Shown here in pieces: positions 1 through 9,444 of a stretch of DNA of 64,000 bases. The first letter of the stretch is position 1. Every line of letters starts with the position of its first letter. A model generated the notes under the pieces. The model saw nothing but the letters and a program-made list of their open reading frames with translations. It did no database searches and had not been told where the DNA came from. The stretch is from Xenorhabdus hominickii (GTDB lineage Bacteria > Pseudomonadota > Gammaproteobacteria > Enterobacterales > Enterobacteriaceae), in contig NZ_NJAI01000002.1 in assembly GCF_002632725.1 (NCBI RefSeq), forward strand, positions 240,039 to 304,038, given 5' to 3'. A program made the translations under genes and the position numbers.

Positions 1-696
1 GGGGGAAGCGTGCATCCAATCCTGCAACTTGTGGATCAGTGAATCAGTATGTTGGCGATAAGGCGCAAAATTGATGGAATCAGACGAAATGTTGCTGTCA
101 TCTTCGCCAAAAAGGAATTTTGCACACTGTTCTCTGGCATATTGTCCATAAATCAACTCAACAATATTCAACATACAACTTCCGCACTCATAGGCGCTGG
201 AAATGCAAAAACGATGATTGTCGCAGATGATTTTTTTGTCAGTATAAAGTGGAATATGAGGAAATTGGTTTTTGAAGTCATTGGCAAAGTGAGGATGAAT
301 TGTTGCGCTTGTTTTCAGTAATCCCGCTTCGGCAAGCATGAATGTGCCTGAGCATATTGACACAATAGGAACATGCTTTTCATCCATCTCCTTGAGCCAC
401 TTAATGATTTTCTGTGAGCAGTGGCGGGGTTCCCATTCAGGAAAGCCCAGAGATCCCACCAGAATGATATCGGGTTGCTGACCGGAATGGAGAGAATTAT
501 TGTAGCAAGGCGATTTGGAGCCGATAAACAGGCCTGTTGCGCTGTTCATCCCTTTATTGGCGGGGTAAATAAGGCTGACATGGGGAACCGGGCCGCCAAT
601 AGCATTGGCGGCAATGGTGAGAATTTCAATCGGCATAGCGACCGATGTGACAGACGTATGAGAAAAAATTAAGGCGGTGATAGTGACTTGTTTCAT
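1..696 (-). CDS. GlxA-like AraC-family transcriptional regulator (3' end beyond window)
   Basis: Translating the minus strand from an ATG at 696 gives 232 open codons running off the window edge. The protein starts MKQVTITALIF, reads like a DJ-1/PfpI (amidase-like) ligand-binding domain, and carries a nucleophile-elbow-like SICSGTFMLAEAGLL segment near residue 115. This is the N-terminal layout of GlxA-type AraC regulators of about 320 residues; the C-terminal AraC helix-turn-helix would lie outside the window. An AGGAAGAG Shine-Dalgarno sits about 8 bases before the ATG, which fixes the start. Target genes cannot be inferred. The family assignment rests on domain character and length; DNA binding is not visible here. 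Confidence 0.75.
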   Translation of the reverse strand, partial: MKQVTITALIFSHTSVTSVAMPIEILTIAANAIGGPVPHVSLIYPANKGMNSATGLFIGSKSPCYNNSLHSGQQPDIILVGSLGFPEWEPRHCSQKIIKWLKEMDEKHVPIVSICSGTFMLAEAGLLKTSATIHPHFANDFKNQFPHIPLYTDKKIICDNHRFCISSAYECGSCMLNIVELIYGQYAREQCAKFLFGEDDSNISSDSINFAPYRQHTDSLIHKLQDWMHASP

Positions 697-962
697 GATT
701 ATATTCTCTTCCTTAAGAACATTTTAATGTCGTGTTAATTTCTTTGTGAAATTAATTTTAAGGTTAAACAAGCCATATGTCTTCAATGAATTTATTTTTT
801 TCTAATTTTCTGAATACTCAATCAAAGTTGTTCGGGCTCAAAAACAGTCCATACAGAAGGCACTGGCATCATCCCCTTGGTATTGCATACCGGAGCAACT
901 GACTTGAAGAAGGAAAATGACACCTCTACTTCTGATCGCAAAAAACATCGGAGTTTCTGAGT
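697..962. other. Intergenic region between divergent genes
   Basis: This AT-rich gap lies between the regulator and the protease-like gene, which diverge, so promoters for both should be here. A stretch at about 820-960 on plus is open in one frame and ends at a TGA just before the ATG at 963, but it has no convincing start and no recognisable domain. No terminator or repeat was seen. Confidence 0.4.
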
Positions 963-1631
963 ATGAATAAAGTTCTGAGTGCGTGCGCAGTGCTGTGTCT
1001 TACGGTCATTCCCGCTGAAGCAGTAAAGGCCGATATTACCGCACCGATTGTTTATCTTGAGCATGTAACCCCTTCGGTGTCGCTCAATATCAATGGTAAA
1101 GAGGTGAACAGGCTCTCAATTGATACCGGGGCATCCGGTGCCTTTTATCTCCCTCAATCCGTCTTTGATTCGATTTTTACTGCGAGTAATCATCACACAG
1201 AAACCGCAAATTCCGTTGATGCTTTTGGCGTTCAGAAGTCTACTGTAGTGGCAAGAGCTGCTAATATCACTGTTAATGGTGAACGCCTTTCGGATGTTGA
1301 CGTTGAAGTCTTCAAACCGTGGGGAAACGGCATGTTCGACAACAATGGGAAACTTATCATCGGTGGAGTGTTAGGGTTGGGCGTCGCTAAAAACAAAACG
1401 CTTATTATTGATTACGCTTCAAAGATGCTGACGATAACCGACCATCTTAAAGCACTTCCTGATGGTTACCGCTGGCAATCTATCCCGTTTACCCGCACAA
1501 GGAACGGAATAGAAATTAGCGTATTATCTGGCAATAAGAAGATAAACCGTATGATTATTGATACGGGTGCAAGTCATACAATGTTGTTCACGCGCTCAAA
1601 AAAAGGGTGTGCTGCTTTATCTTCATCCTGC
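963..1631 (+). pseudogene. Secreted two-lobed aspartic-protease-like protein, 5' part, split by IS
   Basis: The protein begins with a Sec-type signal peptide (MNKVLSACAVLCLTVIPAEA). It contains two retropepsin/pepsin-like active-site motifs: IDTGASGAF near residue 54 and IDTGASHTM near residue 200. Two DTGA motifs in one chain suggest a single-chain, two-lobed aspartyl protease or a catalytically related binding protein. The reading frame runs on into IS sequence to a stop at 1748, but native sequence ends at the left IS end (about 1630). The native frame resumes at 3399 in the same phase; the rejoined product would be about 285 residues. GGAG lies about 10 bases before the ATG. The gene is probably inactive, because the tail is replaced by IS-encoded residues. 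Substrate unknown. Confidence 0.7.
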
Positions 1632-3398
1632 ACAGACTGTGTAAAAACCCTTGAGCACCTTTTGGTCTCAGTACGATGTACTTATGATCAATTGGTCTTA
1701 GCTACCGATCCAATTTCAAAGCCAAGTCCAGTATCATCAGATTGGTAAGCATAATCATGGAGATTCTGGCATGTCTCACCATATTACTGGTCAATCAAGG
1801 CATCAATCCACGCTCTTTCCAGAACTCATGGACGACTTTGTTAGCGAAGATAACCCAGTGCGAGTTATTGATGTCTTTGTTGAACATCTAGATTTACTCG
1901 ACTTAGGTTTTGAAAGCGTGAATCCCAAGTCAACTGGCCGTCCTGGATATCACCCTGCCCTGATGCTCAAGCTCTACATTTACGGTTATTTAAATCGAAT
2001 TCAATCATCGCGACGGCTGGAGAAGGAATGCAACCGCAATGTCGAGTTAATGTGGCTGCTTGAACGTTTATCTCCCGACTTCAAAACGATTGCAAACTTC
2101 AGAAAGGATAATGGTAAGGGAATTAAAAACGTTTGCCGTAAATTCGTCGAGTTATGCCGACAACTCAACATGTTTGAAGATGCCGTGTTCGCTATTGATG
2201 GTAGTAAATTCAAAGCCGTCAATAATAAATCCAAAAACTACACCCCCAGTAAAGTGCAGTTTCATATCGAGCGAGTTGAAAAAAGTATCGAGAAATATTT
2301 AATCCAGATGGATGTCAAAGATGAGAACGAAAAAGAGTCTGATCCGACCGTCGCAGCATCGAAATTAGCATGGCTAAAGCAGCGCTTAGTTGAGCTAAAA
2401 GCACTCGAAAAACAAGTTAATGAGCATCCGGACAAACAGATATCACAGACGGATCCTGATGCCCGCTTGATGAAAACACACCACATGGAAAGACAAGTCT
2501 GCTACAACGTGCAAACGGCGGTCGATACAAAGCACCATCTCATCGTTTGCCACGACATCGTCATGACAACAGACCGAGGTCAACTGACATTAGTTGCCGA
2601 GCAAGTCCAAAAGGTTTTGGGGAAGAAATCTATTACAGTGTTAGCCGACAAAGGCTACTTCAGTCGAAATGATATCAAAGACGCGCATGATCAAGGCATC
2701 ACGGCGAATGTGCCACAAATTGACATTTCAGGTTCGGAGAGCAAAGGCATTTTTAACAAGTCTCTCTTCAAGTACGACAACGGCAGTGATGTATACATTT
2801 GTCCGGCGGGTAAAAGGTTACAAAAGCGAATGAGGGTCATGGAGAAAGGTGTAGAACTGGATGTTTACTTCAACAATTTAGCGTGCAATAAATGTCCAAT
2901 CCGATCTCAATGCACAACATCAAAGAAAGGTCCCCGTCGCATAAGACGATGGATACATGAATCGATTATTGATGACATGCAAAAACGGTTGGATGAGAAT
3001 CCGGAATTCCCGGTGATAAGGAAACAGAGTGTTGAGCATCCGTTTGGCACGATAAAAATGTGGATGGGAGCGACTCACTTTTTGACTAAACGCCTCAAAA
3101 ATGTGAGCACTGAAATCAGCCTCAGTGTTCTTTCTTACAACCTGAAACGTATGATGACCCTACTGGGAACTGTCGGTTTGATGGCGGCCATCAGTCTGAG
3201 CTAAGTGATAAAGTAAGCTTAGTTTCACCAAAAATCTGCCCCAAACGCTCAAGGCACGCTGCTTTTAAATGACTTCATATTACAAGCCACCAATCTGCAT
3301 CAAAACATTGTGAATGTGATGAGCGCTAATCGGGTTGCTTAAATGCAACCCAAATCGATGTTTGTTGGATGAAATCACGGTTTTTACACAGTCTGTGC
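1630..3398 (+). mobile_element. IS1182-like insertion sequence, complete, 20-bp perfect terminal inverted repeats
   Basis: The left end, GCACAGACTGTGTAAAAACC at 1630-1649, is the exact reverse complement of 3379-3398. The outer CACAGACTGTG is itself a palindrome around a central A. The element carries one transposase gene. No direct target duplication is visible: removing 1631-3397 joins TCATCCTG to CCAGAAGC and restores the host reading frame exactly. Family assignment comes from the transposase. Length is about 1.77 kb, normal for the family. Confidence 0.88.
1771..3204 (+). CDS. IS1182-family DDE transposase
   Basis: This 477-residue protein has the N-terminal transposase domain typical of IS1182 (FPELMDDFVSEDNPVRVID, then the GRPGYHPALMLKLYIYGYL block near residue 57). 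The DDE core follows, with FAIDGSKFKAVN near residue 140, VLADKGYF near residue 290 and a late VEHPFGTIKMWMG segment near residue 422 that supplies the final acidic residue. A Cys cluster (CNKCPIRSQC) lies near residue 370. It appears full length and uninterrupted, so the element may be active. GGAG precedes the ATG. It sits entirely within the inverted repeats. Confidence 0.92.
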   Translation: MSHHITGQSRHQSTLFPELMDDFVSEDNPVRVIDVFVEHLDLLDLGFESVNPKSTGRPGYHPALMLKLYIYGYLNRIQSSRRLEKECNRNVELMWLLERLSPDFKTIANFRKDNGKGIKNVCRKFVELCRQLNMFEDAVFAIDGSKFKAVNNKSKNYTPSKVQFHIERVEKSIEKYLIQMDVKDENEKESDPTVAASKLAWLKQRLVELKALEKQVNEHPDKQISQTDPDARLMKTHHMERQVCYNVQTAVDTKHHLIVCHDIVMTTDRGQLTLVAEQVQKVLGKKSITVLADKGYFSRNDIKDAHDQGITANVPQIDISGSESKGIFNKSLFKYDNGSDVYICPAGKRLQKRMRVMEKGVELDVYFNNLACNKCPIRSQCTTSKKGPRRIRRWIHESIIDDMQKRLDENPEFPVIRKQSVEHPFGTIKMWMGATHFLTKRLKNVSTEISLSVLSYNLKRMMTLLGTVGLMAAISLS

Positions 3399-3587
3399 CA
3401 GAAGCAAACCATTGTAACACCTGACGGTGTTAAGCTCTCTGCATTTATCTTTTCTCTTTCTGATGACAAGATAGATCCTGATAAGCGGATAGATTTTGAT
3501 GACTTATTAGGTGATGATTTTCTTTCAAACAGGGTTCTTATCATATCGAATGACCGATTATTAATTAGCTTACCTAATAACAGTTAA
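3399..3587 (+). pseudogene. Aspartic-protease-like protein, 3' part, downstream of IS
   Basis: This is the continuation of the gene begun at 963. From 3399 the frame reads QKQTIVTPDGVKLSAF and ends LLISLPNNS before a stop at 3585-3587, 62 residues in all. It is in the same phase as the upstream half. An ATG at 3369 inside the IS end could start a 72-residue peptide, but there is no reason to think it is a gene. The acidic stretch (DDKIDPDKRIDFDDLLGDD) is plausible as a pepsin-like C-lobe loop. The assignment to the same gene rests on frame and position. Confidence 0.6.
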
Positions 3588-3608
3588 GGATTGGCGGGTA
3601 TATACGTA

Positions 3609-3735
3609 TATACCCGCCGTCTTTCAAGTTGCAGCTTTGTTGGTTATGCTCATTCACCCCAGTTACATAGTTAGCTATGCTTCTGGGGATTCATTCGCTT
3701 GCCATCGTACTGCATCTTGAAATCCATTGGGCATA
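3609..3735 (+). repeat. ERIC element (127 bp)
   Basis: The ends TATACCCGCCG and ATTGGGCATA, the internal CTTTCAAGTTGCAG, and a core matching the classic ERIC central inverted repeat (CATTCACCCCAGTTACATAG ... CTTCTGGGGATTCATTCG) identify it. The length is exactly 127 bp. It lies just after the broken protease-like gene. ERICs are non-autonomous palindromic elements of enterobacteria and form RNA hairpins when transcribed. Confidence 0.88.
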
Positions 3736-3793
3736 GAGATAATTTCTTATAAAACGTCAACAGATCTTAATACTTGATCATATTTTTTACGAC

Positions 3794-5023
3794 TTATGAC
3801 TCATCAGCCCTAACTTGTGATCTAATGGTTTCATGCACTTCATTAAAATCAACTTCAGCATCAGGATTTTGTTCGGTTAACACTTCGGTCAGTGCTTGAG
3901 CAAATGAATGGGTTTCGATTGGCGGTAAATCGCTATTCCAATCGATAGAAATTGTTGGGCTATCTTGGTCATTCAGTAGTGCACGGATAATATCGATGTA
4001 TTCAGACTGGCACTCAGCCCAATCTTCATCAGTTGATGCCCAAAACCAGCGCGTGAGCGTGAAGTTGTACCATAGATCATCCCATCCGCTATAAACCATT
4101 CGTAACAACGGGGCGAGCATGAGTGTCCAGTTTTTTGCTTCCTGCTCCGTGATATATTGTAGTTTGCATCCATTCAGGCACAACATACTGAAACGAACAT
4201 AGTCCCAGGATAAATATTGGATATTCTGAATATCGTTTTCATTGTTATACATCATGGTATAACGCCAAATGGTTTCTTGCTTATCGGATGAACTTATATC
4301 ACTTTGCTGAATACCTGCCAGAATTTCATCGAATTCCGGTTTTGATAATTCACTCAGCTTATCCCGCATGTTGTAATAATCGGCAGCATGTCCGTTTACG
4401 AGCAGACTAAATAACTGGAAAACTAAATCATGACGATTTTCAATACCCCAAGCTGATGATAAACCAGCATCATCCTTTTCTGGAGAATAATCATTGCAGC
4501 TCCATCCATTGAAGCAGGAATAGGGAGCACCTAATATCATGCCCCAATCAGAGATGGAAAAAGGCTGAGGGTTATTAGGTAGATATGTTTCGTTTTTTCC
4601 CTCTGATATGCCATTTACATTTTGTGCCGAATTTTTCAGATGTGTCAGTGTGTTTTGATCAAAGATAATGTAATTATAACCGTTGTGAATAACAAGATCG
4701 CATTGAAATTCGCTAACAAGATAATACAAATGTTCAGCACGGAACTGATGAAGGTTTTCAGGATTATTGTCGATAGATTCTGCGTTAAGCCATGAAGCAG
4801 GATTTTCTTCAGAAAGATAAGCGATTATATAAGGTCTGAAATGAAATTCAGGATCTTCCTTTATCGAAAATGAGTAGCCATCACTGTCTTCTGCAAGGGA
4901 ACTCACAAGCCAAAAATCTGATGAATGAAATATATTGAAAAATTCAATAAAAAGTTGTTCTTTTTGATCTTCGGATGTTGCATTATGAAATTCAATCCAT
5001 GTATCTATTAGCTTATCTGACAT
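3794..5023 (-). CDS. DUF1266 domain protein (YbeU/YbeR-like)
   Basis: The open frame extends up to 5146, but the first 41 residues are AT-rich, hydrophobic and unlikely to be native. The ATG at 5023 (MSDKLIDTWIEFHNATSED) has an AGGAT upstream and gives about 409 residues. The C-terminal half shows the DUF1266 pattern: an SAWGIENRHDL block near the middle, followed by LLVNGHAADYY and a Trp-rich tail (SWDYVRFSMLC, YSGWDDLWYNFTLTRWFWAS). In E. coli the family includes YbeU and YbeR, whose function is unknown. No signal peptide or membrane segment is seen. There is no operon partner: the ERIC lies downstream and an IS1 remnant upstream. Confidence 0.7.
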   Translation of the reverse strand: MSDKLIDTWIEFHNATSEDQKEQLFIEFFNIFHSSDFWLVSSLAEDSDGYSFSIKEDPEFHFRPYIIAYLSEENPASWLNAESIDNNPENLHQFRAEHLYYLVSEFQCDLVIHNGYNYIIFDQNTLTHLKNSAQNVNGISEGKNETYLPNNPQPFSISDWGMILGAPYSCFNGWSCNDYSPEKDDAGLSSAWGIENRHDLVFQLFSLLVNGHAADYYNMRDKLSELSKPEFDEILAGIQQSDISSSDKQETIWRYTMMYNNENDIQNIQYLSWDYVRFSMLCLNGCKLQYITEQEAKNWTLMLAPLLRMVYSGWDDLWYNFTLTRWFWASTDEDWAECQSEYIDIIRALLNDQDSPTISIDWNSDLPPIETHSFAQALTEVLTEQNPDAEVDFNEVHETIRSQVRADES

Positions 5024-5249
5024 GAGAGTAATATCCTGAATGAGTAATCGAAACCTATTGATATTATAAAAATTATAATTCTTTGTGATGATTTTAATTA
5101 GATAAAAAATTACCGATATAAGAGGAGCCGAAATTGGAGTTGCCATTATCTTAATTTAAGTTGATCATTCTAATGACAAATTACATTTTTACCAGTACAA
5201 AAAAACTTTTTATTGTATGAACAGCATCCATTAATTAGTTTTTATTCGC

Positions 5250-5800
5250 CAATAGTTTGGATCATATATTAGATAGTTGTATTACTCATTAAAAACAGTG
5301 TTCACGCTCAATGAAATTCCTTCTCACTTTATCGTGCATTTCCTCAGATTTGGAATAACCTATTGTTTTTCGATTCAGTCTTTTAATTCGGGTGCGGCTA
5401 GTCAAATTGTTTCTTTCTATGTGTTGGGTAAATGTCTTTCCAACACTATGTTCTTTTTCAGGAAGATAGCCATAAACAGAATAATTATCCGCAAAATAAA
5501 ATTGGATATTAAAAGGAGCTAAGAGTGTGAGAAGTTTATTGAACGTTTTTAGACGGACTCCCAGACATACCAGAGCCTTACAAAAGACCACAGTACATCC
5601 ATTTCACAAAGGAGCTGAATGTCACTTTCATCAAGGGGAGCGTTGTCACGGCATAGCAGCGATAACGGGGATGACCTCCGTTCCCTTTACCATGTCTTTT
5701 AACCTCTTCTGATTTGTGACAATAACGATAATAAACGTCAACTTTGCCCTGAAGACAGAACTCAGTTATATGCTGCGTGCCCTGAACATTAATTGGTTCA
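5250..5800 (-). mobile_element. IS1-family remnant with internal deletion and frameshifts
   Basis: On the minus strand, about 5770-5655 encodes an InsA-like zinc-finger start (YCHKSEEVKRHGKG, HPRYRC). A jump then leads to an InsB-like CEMDVLWSFV in another frame, and a third frame (5289-5530) encodes the InsB C-terminus (LLAPFNIQFYFADNYSVYGY, TQHIERNNLTSRTRIKRL, YSKSEEMHDKV). The middle of the element is missing and at least two frameshifts are present, so it is inactive. It abuts the end of rtxE. Exact ends are uncertain. Confidence 0.75.
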
Positions 5801-5884
5801 AGTTTACTGTATTCAGCCATCAAATTTGTCCACGCAGCACAATGGTTCACTCTGTCTATTTTGGTTGTCAGTTTTTAGTAACAA

Positions 5885-8080
5885 TCACTTTGTTTGCTGA
5901 TGCCAAAGCTGTGCATACAGTCCATCTCGCTGCACAAGGGCATCATGAGAATCTGATTCAATAATATTTCCCTGATCTAACACGAAAATTTTATCGGCAT
6001 GACGAATGGTATTCAGTCGATGAGCAATGCTGATCACTGTCCGGTTTCGGCGTATTTCATGCATATTGCTCATAATGGCAGCCTCTGACTCGTAATCCAG
6101 TGCAGAAGTGGCCTCATCCAGTATCAGGATCTTTGGATCGTTCAGCAACGCTCTTGCTAATGCGATCCGTTGCCGTTGTCCGCCAGAAAGGTTGCTCCCT
6201 TTTTCGCCAACCGGATGGTCGAATTTATGTGGAAAGGCATTGATGAAATCAATTGCGCCCGCTAAGGTTGCGGCTTGATAGACTTCTTCATCGCTGGCGT
6301 TGGGTTTACACAGGCGGATATTGTCCGCAATGCTGCCGGAAAACAGAATACTTTCCTGTAAGACGACACTCATATTGCGTCGCAGTGATACAGGGTCAGT
6401 AATCGCTAGATCCATCCCATCCACTAAAACCTGACCGTGTTGTGGCACATACAATCGCTGTAATAATCGGGTCAGTGTACTTTTGCCTGAGCCTGATGGG
6501 CCTGTAATGCCGATAAATTCACCTGCTTTAACGTCTAATGACAAATTTGCCAAGACTTCGGGGGTATCTGCGTGATAGCGGAAACGAATATTTTTGAATT
6601 CAATCTTACCCGCCAGTTCAGGTGCCGATGCCAGCCCCTGTTTACTGTTTTCCATGGGTTCATCCAGAATATCGCCAACCCGTCGCAGGGCAATTAGGGT
6701 ATGTTGAAAATCTTGCCAGACCTGTGCCAATCGCAAGATGGGTTGGGTAACGTGGCCTGCCAGCATATTGAAAGCAATCAATTCCCCGGGGGATAAATCT
6801 CCATTAAGAACGCCCCTGACTCCCCACCACAGTAAAAGGGCGGCAATGATTTTCTGGATCAGGGCGATCCCTTGTCCCGCCGTTAGTCCACTTTTCTGGG
6901 CAGAAAAACGTTGGATTAACTGTTGGCTCAATACCTTTTGCCATTGGTACAGAAAGCGTTTTTCCGTTGCGGTGGTTTTGATGGTTTCGATGCCTGTGAT
7001 GGCTTCGGTCAGAAAACTCGTGGCATTGGCATCGGCTTCATATTCTTTTTCTACTTTGCGTCGGATTACTGGCCCGATGCTGATCCAAAGCAAGAAATAG
7101 AGCACCAGCGAGATGACCACGATCCATGTCAGCAAGGTGGAATAATGGAACATCACGCCAAGAAACAGAATGATGAAAATCAGGTCGAGCAACAGCATCA
7201 GCGTAGAGCCGGTCAAGAATTGGCGGATATGGGCCATCTCCCTGACTCTGGCGATGATTTGTCCTGTCTGGCGTTGTTTAAAATAGGGCAGGGGCAAGCC
7301 GACCAAATGACGGTAAAGCCTGCCGGAGAGTTCAGAGTTGATTTGGCTGGCCATATGTCCGAACACCGTATTGCGCAGGAACCCGTACAGAGGTTCAGCT
7401 AATGCTAGTGCCAGCATTGCGAGGCCAAGTACATGCAGGCTGGAGAGGCTACGCCCGACCAGTACTTTGTCGATGACATTTTCAAACAATAAGGGAGCCG
7501 CCAGAGCGAAAAGTTGCAGTACAATGGCGAACAGGAAAATATCCCGTAACTGATTTTTTTGTCTGAAAATAGACGGGTAAAACCAGTTTAAACCAAATTT
7601 AACTTGTTGTTTAGTTAGTGATTTATCCGCCACCAGCAGCACTTTATATTCATTGGATTCAGCAGATTTGCCGGGAGGTATTGTCCCACCGGACAATGTT
7701 GTGCCATCTGATAATGGATGTGCTTTTTGTTTGTCTGTGATGGGATCAAACACGGTAAAAGAATCAGGGGTAATTTCTGTCAGCACCCACCAACGTTGAT
7801 CTAATTCCACCAAGGCCGGCAGAGGTAACTTAGTGGAAGTTTCAGGTGTCAGCCAATCAAATTTACTATGGAGTTCAATGGTATCAGCGGCTTCACGTAA
7901 TTGCGGATCTGTCAGTATCAGGGAATCCAGCCCCAGCGCATGGTGTAGTTGTGCGACAGAAGCCACCTTGTGAAATTGTTTTCCCAAATACGCAATACAT
8001 TCCAGTGCATAGTTATTTGTATTTGTGTCGGTACCGTCTTGTGTACCTGCGTCACCGGTAAAGGAAAATAGGTCGGTCAT
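5885..8080 (-). CDS. rtxE: RtxE, type I secretion ABC transporter (ATPase/permease)
   Basis: This 731-residue inner-membrane transporter has three parts. The N-terminal peptidase-C39-like domain is degenerate (no QxxxDC catalytic motif). Six membrane helices span about residues 160-440. The C-terminal ATPase shows Walker A GPSGSGKSTL (near 520), signature [17 protein letters not shown] and Walker B ILILDEATSALD. It is the third gene of the leftward operon, starting 2 bases after rtxD ends. MARTX loci are unusual in encoding two different ABC ATPases, both needed for secretion in Vibrio; this one matches RtxE by position. It would pair with RtxB and the adaptor RtxD to export RtxA through TolC. 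The IS1 remnant follows directly. Confidence 0.9.
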   Translation of the reverse strand: MTDLFSFTGDAGTQDGTDTNTNNYALECIAYLGKQFHKVASVAQLHHALGLDSLILTDPQLREAADTIELHSKFDWLTPETSTKLPLPALVELDQRWWVLTEITPDSFTVFDPITDKQKAHPLSDGTTLSGGTIPPGKSAESNEYKVLLVADKSLTKQQVKFGLNWFYPSIFRQKNQLRDIFLFAIVLQLFALAAPLLFENVIDKVLVGRSLSSLHVLGLAMLALALAEPLYGFLRNTVFGHMASQINSELSGRLYRHLVGLPLPYFKQRQTGQIIARVREMAHIRQFLTGSTLMLLLDLIFIILFLGVMFHYSTLLTWIVVISLVLYFLLWISIGPVIRRKVEKEYEADANATSFLTEAITGIETIKTTATEKRFLYQWQKVLSQQLIQRFSAQKSGLTAGQGIALIQKIIAALLLWWGVRGVLNGDLSPGELIAFNMLAGHVTQPILRLAQVWQDFQHTLIALRRVGDILDEPMENSKQGLASAPELAGKIEFKNIRFRYHADTPEVLANLSLDVKAGEFIGITGPSGSGKSTLTRLLQRLYVPQHGQVLVDGMDLAITDPVSLRRNMSVVLQESILFSGSIADNIRLCKPNASDEEVYQAATLAGAIDFINAFPHKFDHPVGEKGSNLSGGQRQRIALARALLNDPKILILDEATSALDYESEAAIMSNMHEIRRNRTVISIAHRLNTIRHADKIFVLDQGNIIESDSHDALVQRDGLYAQLWHQQTK

Positions 8081-8082
8081 GA

Positions 8083-9444
8083 TTATTTTTCCCTCAATGC
8101 TTCAGATTGATATTCCTGAATCGGGCTGAGCAGGTAATCAATGACTTTCCGTTGATCTGTTTTGATTTCCGCAACGATGGACATGCCTGCCGTGACATTG
8201 ACCGGCTCTCCATCCAATATGATATTGTTCTGCTTGAGGCTGATTTGTGCAGGGAAAACCAGACCCAATCGTTCATCGGTGGTGGAATCCCGTGAAATGC
8301 TGAGTAATTCGCCTTCAATCGTGCCATAGCGGGTATAAGGGAAGGCATCAACTTTGACCGTGACATGTTGACCGGAGCGAACAAAACCGACATCTTTGTT
8401 CAGGATCTGAATTTCAGCGAGTTGTACATTCTCATCCGGTACAATCACCATCAAATTTTGGGCCGGTTGTAAAACGGCACCGAGGGTATGAACACTCAAT
8501 TGCTGGACTGTGCCGGTTACAGGAGAACGCACAACTTCAAGCTCTTCCCGTTCCTGCATTTTGGAGATTTCCTGTTTTAACACAGCCAATTGCATTTCAG
8601 CCTGTTTTCTTTTTTCAAACCATTCCAGCTCTTTTTGTACTTTGATGCCTTTTAAACGTTCTTCCAGGCTCTTAAATTGAGTCAGCAAAATACCCAGCTC
8701 TGATTTTTGTTGAGCGATCATTCTTTCTGTTTCCAGAAATTCTTTTTCTTGTTCCAGAAATTCCACCTTACTGATGACCTGCTTCTGGCTCAGTGTTTTC
8801 CGTGCCTGTAAACGTTGGTTAATATTCTGGCGCAGATTGATCAATGACCGGATGTCACTACCCCGGGCTTTTTGGGATGAAAGATTGACCTCCATTTCCG
8901 CGTAGATATTGGTGATGATGGCGTCGGATTCTTGTTTTTCGTGATGATAATGTTTCAGGATTTTTTCCTGTTTTTCTGCCGGTTGCTGCTGGAAAAGTGG
9001 CAGGGATTCAGGATGATGCTGTCCAAGCAGGGCTTGATAGCGAATTTCCTCTTCAGTCAGATAGTCACGCTGTTCAATGAGACGGACGATATCCTGATTG
9101 ACGCCGAGTGTATGCAGTGTCAGTAGTGGAGCATCTTTTTCTACATGCTGTCCATTGGCAATATGAATAGCAACCAGACGACTCTGTTCATAAGCCTGAA
9201 TAAATTGGGAACGACCGGAGGCAATCAGGCGTCCGGTTGCAGTCGCCTGTACATCAAGTTTTCCCAGACAAGCCCACAGTAGGGCGATTAAGACGCCAAT
9301 ACTTAACGTTATCGCCGTATAACGTGCGAACTGGGATGGTGGGCGTTGCGACAATGCCAAATGTGTCGGTAAAAAATCATAATGGGGTGAGGGAGTACGA
9401 GTACGTAACCGTTTTAGCCCCTTGAGCAAGATAGCTTTAAACAT
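8083..9444 (-). CDS. rtxD: RtxD, HlyD-family membrane-fusion adaptor
   Basis: This 453-residue protein has a short cytoplasmic N-terminus and one membrane helix (about residues 43-64, ITLSIGVLIALLWACLGKL). Next come a biotinyl-lipoyl-like half (VQATATGRLIASGRSQFIQA), long coiled-coil helices (about residues 115-290, rich in Lys, Glu and Gln) and the returning barrel (VRSPVTGTVQQLSVHTLGAV). This is the classic HlyD order and length. It bridges the RtxB/RtxE ABC transporter and outer-membrane TolC. Its start overlaps the end of rtxB by 8 bases and rtxE follows 2 bases later, so the three are one translationally coupled operon. Confidence 0.93.
   Translation of the reverse strand: MFKAILLKGLKRLRTRTPSPHYDFLPTHLALSQRPPSQFARYTAITLSIGVLIALLWACLGKLDVQATATGRLIASGRSQFIQAYEQSRLVAIHIANGQHVEKDAPLLTLHTLGVNQDIVRLIEQRDYLTEEEIRYQALLGQHHPESLPLFQQQPAEKQEKILKHYHHEKQESDAIITNIYAEMEVNLSSQKARGSDIRSLINLRQNINQRLQARKTLSQKQVISKVEFLEQEKEFLETERMIAQQKSELGILLTQFKSLEERLKGIKVQKELEWFEKRKQAEMQLAVLKQEISKMQEREELEVVRSPVTGTVQQLSVHTLGAVLQPAQNLMVIVPDENVQLAEIQILNKDVGFVRSGQHVTVKVDAFPYTRYGTIEGELLSISRDSTTDERLGLVFPAQISLKQNNIILDGEPVNVTAGMSIVAEIKTDQRKVIDYLLSPIQEYQSEALREK

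Noticed and set aside
822..960. Open stretch just before the aspartic-protease-like gene
   Set aside because: No start codon, no family; probably chance or an unrecognisable relic.
5023..5146. Upstream extension of the DUF1266 protein
   Set aside because: AT-rich hydrophobic residues with no ribosome site; the internal ATG at 5023 is better.
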